From positions 1 through 64,000 of the forward strand of contig UESW01004424.1 in NCBI GenBank assembly GCA_900491605.1: a stretch of 64,000 bases of DNA. Direction: 5' to 3'. Positions 58,101 through 64,000 of the stretch are shown one piece after another. The notes beneath the pieces were generated by a model that was not told the DNA's origin, made no database searches, and saw nothing but the letters and a program-made list of their open reading frames with translations. Position numbers and translations under genes: made by a program. This DNA comes from Calamus simplicifolius. Its lineage: Eukaryota; Streptophyta; Magnoliopsida; Arecales; Arecaceae. Positions within the stretch are counted from its first letter, which is position 1, and each line of letters begins with the position of its first letter.

Positions 58101-60742
58101 TATTAGCCGCATAAGAAAGCACTGTTGGAAATAAATCTGAGACATACCTTGACCTCACAAGAACTAGATGGGGGGTCTATTGAAACCTTTTGTTTGCAAG
58201 TTGATTTATTGCTGTCGCAAGACCTTTGGAGCTGTTTTCACATGTGGAGTTGACAATGCAATAATTATATAGACCTGAATGTTATCATTGGTAAATACAC
58301 ATTATCACTATGAAAACAGTCATGACTTAGGAAGATATGTTATTATAGAAAGAAATGGAACCACTTAAAACAAACACACTACACTTACATATGACTGTCA
58401 AATAAGAGGACTGAAAGATACTAATATAATATGAAAAAAAAAGATTGCCTATTTTCCTTGCTAAAATCAAACTGCAGACCAAAGGAATACTGGAATAGAA
58501 GGAACCAACTCATTTTGGCTTGCTACGCGGTGCTCAAATTCTTCCATTACTTCATCTAACATTGACCCAAAAGATGCAGGTAGACAATAGCAGTCTTATG
58601 TCCTTTTACATCCATTAAAATTAATTAATTAATTTATAGGACAAAAATAGATAATCTCCTCTTGCTTGATAGAATCGTATGTATAAGCATATTCAGTGAA
58701 CATTGAGAAGTCTGTTCAGCAGGATATGCTGGATGCTAAGAAATACTGAAGATAATCATTCATTGGAATGAATTTGAAATTTAGCATACTAACCATTTCA
58801 GCAGATTCAATTGAAATTCCTCCATTTAAATTATGCTCCATATATACAGCATCATTTTCATTCACTGATTTACTTCGCAACAGGGAATTCTTGAAAGGTT
58901 CTGAATTTTTCTCAAAAAATTTTTCCCTGAGTTGGAAGGTTTAGAATTCCTGCCACATTTCCAAGAACCATTTCCTCCCATTTGTTTCTATTCACCATAA
59001 GATTTGAGAGCTAGAACACAGTCCACAACCTTGGCATTTTCCCTCCCTAAACTTTCATAGAATTACATAGAGGAACAAAAGGTCAAAAAGCACTTATATA
59101 CATTAACATTGAATTATACAGCAACACTTTGAAGAAGTTTGACAAAGCTACAAAATTATAAGGTTGGAATTAGTGGAAATTCAAGGTCGCAATATCCATC
59201 AAGCTTTGTTCCAATTAATTGAAGCAGCTTATTAAATTCACATTCACTTAGCATTCCAAAACAAAAAAAAATTCAATTAAACAAAAATGTGGAAAACAAT
59301 ATTTGAGTTAAATTAAATAAACAAACAAATAAAAAGATAGTTATCTTTATTGACTTTTTGTAATGTGGATATGGTAGGCAAGAAAAATTAGCTTCTTGAA
59401 AGTCGAGAGATAAACTACAACATAAAGATTCTTGAATAAATTCCTACGTGGACCATTTAAGCAAAATCATAATGTAAAGTGAGGGAGAAGTGTTTATTAA
59501 AGAAGTTCTATTATCTAATAACTACAATACACAATTCCTACCTGCTCCAAGTTGGAAGCCTCAAACATTGGAAGACCAATCTCTTGCGTAGCCACAAGAA
59601 AGTTCCTTAAATTCTCAAAATACTGGTAAGCCGATAGGGCTGCGCCATCTGGGTGAAGAACTGATCTCCTGGATTTACAGCTACCTGAAAGGAAGCAATA
59701 TCTGAGAAACTAAACTGAAGCAGGCTTTTAAAGTAAAAAAAAAAAAAGAGGAAAAAAAAGTTGGGGAGAGCGAGGTAGAAGTTGAAGATTAGAATTTTGT
59801 CACCCAAGTAGACTTACCCTTGGCACAGCACCAGGGTGAACCTTGTTGAGTGCCTTGCAAAGAATCGACCCATTCTCAACCTGAATTACTGGTCTGGCAA
59901 ATCCTTTGCAAGGACTATGCCAACCATCTTTCTCAGCCACCCAGTTGCCTCATATATATCTTCTATGCCAACCATCTTTCTCAGCGGAACAAAAGGAATA
60001 TATTTTTCAAACAACTGGAACAAAAAATTAATACTATAGATTGACTCAAAATGAAGAAAGTCTTCAACAATCCTTCAAATAAAACTTAAAGCACGGAACT
60101 TCTTTAAGTATGATCATGATCTAGGGAAAAAGGATAGCCACAAACACATACAATTTTTGGTGAGAATATATACAAAAGTCGATCTCCAGAGCTATTGATT
60201 TTTGAAGATTCCATTAAAAAAAAAAAACAGGCATAGGGTTTCTTATTTGAATTCATTAAAATATCGGATCAATGACAAGAAGTAGCGAACTGTCCAATAC
60301 TTCCTACATGCCTTTTTGTTTTTTTTAGCAAACATTTTGTGTCACCTCTTTTGATAAAATTCTAGATCATCCGACAATTTAGATAGGAGAAAAAAAGAGG
60401 GGATAAAACTAGTAAAATATGTGTATATTAAATATATAAATCAACAAAGAAAGAACCTAAAACTATCTTCTTGATAAGCAAATATCAGAGTATAAGATAT
60501 CATTTTGATAGTAAACGAGTAGAAGCCCATTCAGTTCTACACCAAAACAAATCGACATACTTATCAAATCAACCAGGAGATTATTCTATCACAGAAAAGA
60601 AAAAGATCAAAGCTCAAAATGTCACCGGCTTCTTCTGCCTTCCTTGAAGCAAATCCATATCGCTCAGCCTGGTCCCATGCTGCTTGAGAGCATCCTCCAC
60701 CAAAGAAGCGACCAATATCGTCAACAGCCCCTCCGACGCCAT
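55159..60742 (-). pseudogene. CH-domain kinesin-14 gene, head-bearing copy, broken
   Basis: Kinesin-14 motors with an N-terminal calponin-homology domain are plant minus-end-directed motors that also bind actin. Exon 1 (60624-60742) reads MASEGLLTILVASLVEDALK, then QHGTRLSDMDL, and after a 1-base shift ASRKAEEAG. CH exons: about 59815-59960 (GWLRKMVGIVLAKDLPDQ, stop, then VENGSILCKALNKVHPGAVP) and 59541-59690 (AYQYFENLRNFLVATQEIGL). The linker exon starts at 59046. The neck and CRVRPF exons are absent, replaced by an inverted piece. The motor resumes at 56960 with a degenerate P-loop (GQTRLGKT) and has a stop in KNSHVP-stop-RNSKL near 55795. The tail ends 55159. Confidence 0.85.
56966..57555 (+). 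repeat. Inverted copy of kinesin coiled-coil segment
   Basis: The plus strand here encodes what the minus strand encodes at about 58150-58700: SMLGKVME..FEH, then VKIALKGLADSNKSTCKQKV and SIDPPSSSCE. The arms are about 590 bp, separated by roughly 600 bp, and can pair as a long hairpin in RNA. Confidence 0.85.
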
Positions 60743-61020
60743 TCCCCACCCAAAAAAAACTCTCAAAAAAAGAAAATAACAAAATAGAGCTTCCACTGCC
60801 AAATCAAATCAGGCAAAAATCCGCTCTTTCCTTTCATTCTCCGGCAAAGAACTCAAAGGCTTCTAGAAAAACAGAAAAATCGCTCAAGATTAAGGTTCAC
60901 GACTGGAATTGGGACCCCTAGGCGAATAAAGGTGATAGCGTTAAAATAGAGACAACGGGGATTTTAACGTCTCCGCTTCTCCTCGCCGTCTGCCATTGCT
61001 TCGGGGACGTAGTTTAGGTG
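60743..61020 (-). other. 5' flank of the kinesin copy
   Basis: GC-richer than its surroundings and leader-like immediately upstream of the kinesin ATG. No clear TATA box seen. Confidence 0.35.
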
Positions 61021-62813
61021 ACAGGTTTTGATGAGGATTATAAAATACTCTAAGAAAGTCGTTCTCAAATTTGAAACCCGTTTACATATGGAAGGAGGCT
61101 TGGAGTGGAAACTTTGAAATTATTAATTTCAACTAAACCTGACATTACTAGACTTCTAATTGACCATTAAATCTTGTCAAAAATTCTTGCCTTTTGAGTG
61201 CAAGCTTGATTATAATGGACCATCAATTGGATGAGAATGAAAATAGTTTGAAACTTATTCAAAGAGGTGATTGCTTCTAAATGGTAAGAGAATTTCACAC
61301 AAATCTTTTAACCTCGTAAATATATCTTGCATCTTTGGATTGTAGAAGATTTGTTGCTTGAGTTATTTTACCTCTTTGCTGCCTTTACCTACGCTCAATA
61401 ATGGTGCATTATAAAAAGGCAAGCATATTTGTGTTTGGGAATGTGAGGTTTCCATATTTCCACATGAAAGGATTTATAGAATTGGCACAACTTTTAAGCA
61501 ATGTATACATCTATTTTATTTCATAATTTAACATTCCTTTTGCTTCTAGCTCTAAATCTAATGTCAATTCTCTACCTTGTTCGCATAGACATAGGACCGG
61601 CTTTGAATATTCAATACAAATAGAGATGGCTAGCAAATTATGATCCATAAAATGAAGATATGGTGCCTTTATGAGAGGGAGAAATAAGAGGAAAAAAGGT
61701 TTATTGTATGAGAGCAAAATCAGCATTTGTGATCATTTTAAAATAAGTTAACAACAAAATATTTACAAATAAAACGTCAATCATGCCTCCCCAATAGTTA
61801 TAAAATTAAAAGAGGAATAGCTCAGCCAACTTTCCATGAGATGGGATGCATTGGAATCATATTAACCGCATTTAAGACAAGTAGTATGAGCACATATGGC
61901 AATATATCATGGTTATGATCTGTCTCTTTTAACTCTTTTTGAAAATAAATTAAGGCATGAACACCAATATATGTATATCATCAAAATTTTCTTAATACCT
62001 TTCTTATATTTTGATTAATATGTAAGTGAAAGAATGATGTTTATTAATTTAATTAAGTACTAAATATATATGCGAAAAACTTTTTTGATGCATTAAATTT
62101 TTGTTTAAAATTTTAGAATAATGTGTTTCTTTGTACTCTTATGAATGAGACCTTGTTCAACTCTCTTACGCAACTTTTTTAGCAATTTTACCTCTTGGAT
62201 CATATGGGTGAACTGAATGATGTAACTTTCTTGTCCTTTGAACAAGTTCCTGGACCTGAAAGTAAGGAAGTTGGTGCTCGGTGGCAATCTTATCTGTTAG
62301 AATTAATCACTTGTTTCCCTCAAACAAAATTAGGTACTTGTTCTTCAGTTAGCAGGGTCATCATATCCTATCAATCATCCGTTATTATTCCTAAAACTTA
62401 AATTAAACTTTAATAGCATAAACAGGAAAAAATAATCAATTATGATGTTTCTATTACTTGTTAATCTTCGATTATTTGGAAAAGGAATTCAGACAGTGGA
62501 GTGAAAGTGGCCCAAAAGATCCATGAAACAGACCGATTACTTTTTATTTGGGATTTGAGAATTAACCAGTTTGGGAGTGCTATCTTCGTTGGTCCTAAAG
62601 AGGCCATAGTTAGAATGGCCCTCTTGTCAGGAAGAGATAAGCTTCCATCGTTTAGGTTCATATCCACTGGGGCCATGTATGAGGGCGTTCTAGTAAACAA
62701 TGCTTCTCTCTTGCTTTTCTTGTTTGCAAGTCAGGTGAGAAGGGCTTACTCCAGGTGCTGGTACTGATTTGGCTGGTGTTCAATTCAATGTCTTTACCTT
62801 CTTTTTTTCTAAT
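61021..62813. other. No gene recognised
   Basis: AT-rich. A plus-strand frame at 62501-62767 and a preceding one at 62195-62401 have some protein-like composition but match no family I know. Confidence 0.4.
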
Positions 62814-63191
62814 AAAAAAATGATGAAAGTATATTATTGTTCCTCAAACTTTCACTCAAAATTAAATTTTGATCTTAAAACTTTTAATAGATACTGTTTA
62901 GTCCTTCATGATTTTAGAATGTTACATTCTATACGTTTCATTGTATAAGATCAGTTAAAATTGATCAAATAACTAGTTTATTATCTTATTGCATACACAT
63001 AGTTTATCAAGCTTTATTGACTCTATGTGACCATATATATATTCATGTTTAAATGATACATCAACTATTCCATCAGTTTTAACTAATTTCATGTAACGAA
63101 ATGTCAAGAATACTATAATCTTAAAATATGATAGTTGAGGATCAAATAAATTTTGAGTGAAAATTTGAAGATTAAAAGTATTTTGCTATTT
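62814..63191. mobile_element. MITE-like element with long inverted repeats
   Basis: The left arm (about 62814-62880) and the reverse complement of the right arm (about 63125-63191) share TTTCACTCAAAATT and surrounding bases with scattered mismatches. No coding capacity. The family is not identified. Confidence 0.55.
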
Positions 63192-63565
63192 TTATATTAT
63201 TAATTACACATTATTATAAAATTATTTTTTCAAATAGAACTGTCATGGCATGGAAATCTCTCCTTTGACTTCTTCAAGTCATCCAACAAAATACCAAGTC
63301 TTACAGCATCTGCTCAAACATCATATTAGTTTAATTGCTTTACTAATATAGCTTAGTGCATCTTATATATTTTTTATAAATATTTTAGATCACAAACAAA
63401 ATGCAAGAGATTTCACATTTTGAAAATGTTTATAGAGGTCCGATGACCACTAAGGAAAATGTTTTAGGCTAACATAAGCGAGGATTTCTCACAAACAACA
63501 CTCAAGAGGTAGGATATAGTCTATTCAAAGTCTTTGCCTATGAAAGGCTCGCATCAAAGCTGGTG

Positions 63566-63893
63566 GCAGTGTTTGATATGGTGGATAAGGGAAGATATCC
63601 AGGGATATCTTCCCTTATCCCCAAATGCTATAGCTATAGGGGATAGTGCTGAAAAAGTTTAACCAGAGGGGATAACCCATGTTTAACCATGGGTTATCCT
63701 CTGGACTTATTCCTTAGGGAAATGAATTATCCTCTGGACTTATTCCTTAGGAAACCCAGGAATAACTAAGTTATCCCTTGATGGCAGAGTGGTAATTTTA
63801 AAAAGGTGCTTATCCCCTCAGCTATCCACTGGATAAATGCTATCATGTACATTTATCCAGAGATAGCCAAAAAGCTATCAAACACTACCTTAG
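63566..63893. mobile_element. hAT-like MITE rich in palindromes
   Basis: Ends CAGTGTTTGATA (left) and TATCAAACACTA (right), near-perfect inverted copies of the type seen in hAT-derived MITEs. Inside are an 18-bp-arm palindrome at 63583-63620 and a second one around 63678-63710 (GGATAACCCATG / CATGGGTTATCC). No target duplication was found. Confidence 0.6.
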
Positions 63894-64000
63894 AGTGCCA
63901 ACATGATTTACAATTGTTATTTGCCTTTACCTCATTATCTAGTGTATTGCTTTCTTACTACCTAAAGGCATTAGGCATTTGTGGACTCCCAAAGATTAGT
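63894..64000. other. Nothing recognised
   Basis: Short right-hand edge without open frames of note. Confidence 0.5.

Noticed and set aside
62195..62767. Two plus-strand ORFs with protein-like composition
   Set aside because: No recognisable motif, and open frames exist on both strands; cannot be supported as a gene.

Overview
The window is a stretch of plant nuclear DNA. It carries introns with GT-AG (one GC-AG) borders, Ty1/copia and Ty3/gypsy LTR retrotransposons, a CACTA element, and fragments of plant genes: CH-domain kinesin-14, CRWN/NMCP, ATP-citrate lyase alpha, a reticulon-like protein, alpha-tubulin and an RRM protein. The element families suggest a monocot, possibly a palm. That is inference, because nothing here fixes the species. 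I see no intact host gene. Every recognisable host coding sequence is a fragment, a captured exon or a pseudogene. No tRNA, rRNA or CRISPR array was found.

Layout. At 1-1860 is the minus-strand gag/protease remnant of a gypsy element, followed by probable leader/LTR sequence with a 90-bp x3 and a 50-bp tandem repeat (to about 2910). At 5191-5449 are two exons of a minus-strand RRM gene, and a TATA box with a 5' UTR-like exon lies near 7 kb. From about 7430 to 36790 lies one old Ty1/copia element on the minus strand, split by two later insertions with readable target-site duplications. The first is a 9.3-kb Tekay/Del-like chromovirus at 8492-17830 (+, TSD AAGAT). The second is a 15.3-kb Tat-lineage gypsy element at 19930-35189 (-, TSD ATGAG/TTGAG).

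The Tat element is the most interesting part. Between the end of its pol and its 3' LTR it carries about 8 kb whose apparent coding capacity runs antisense to pol. There is a four-exon gene with TATA box, three small introns and an AATAAA, resembling the plant 'putative gypsy type transposon' family plus a coiled coil and acidic tail. Two smaller TATA/ORF/poly(A) modules follow. Each of the three modules is followed by a minisatellite made of short perfect hairpins.

From 36.8 kb onward the sequence is dominated by gene capture and duplication. A CACTA element (39044-40618, TSD AAT) contains reticulon and alpha-tubulin exons. Next come a degenerate ATP-citrate lyase fragment and two related TIR elements (43274-44362 and 44478-45554), each carrying the first exon of a CRWN-type nuclear lamina gene. 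The stretch 45.5-60.7 kb is a broken CH-domain kinesin-14 gene on the minus strand plus two full-length and one truncated tandem copy of its motor half. The copies repeat every 3.9 kb or so, all motor-bearing copies have stop codons in a conserved motor segment, and the parental copy is disrupted by an inverted 0.6-kb piece. Two short inverted-repeat elements (MITE-like) lie at 62.8 and 63.6 kb.
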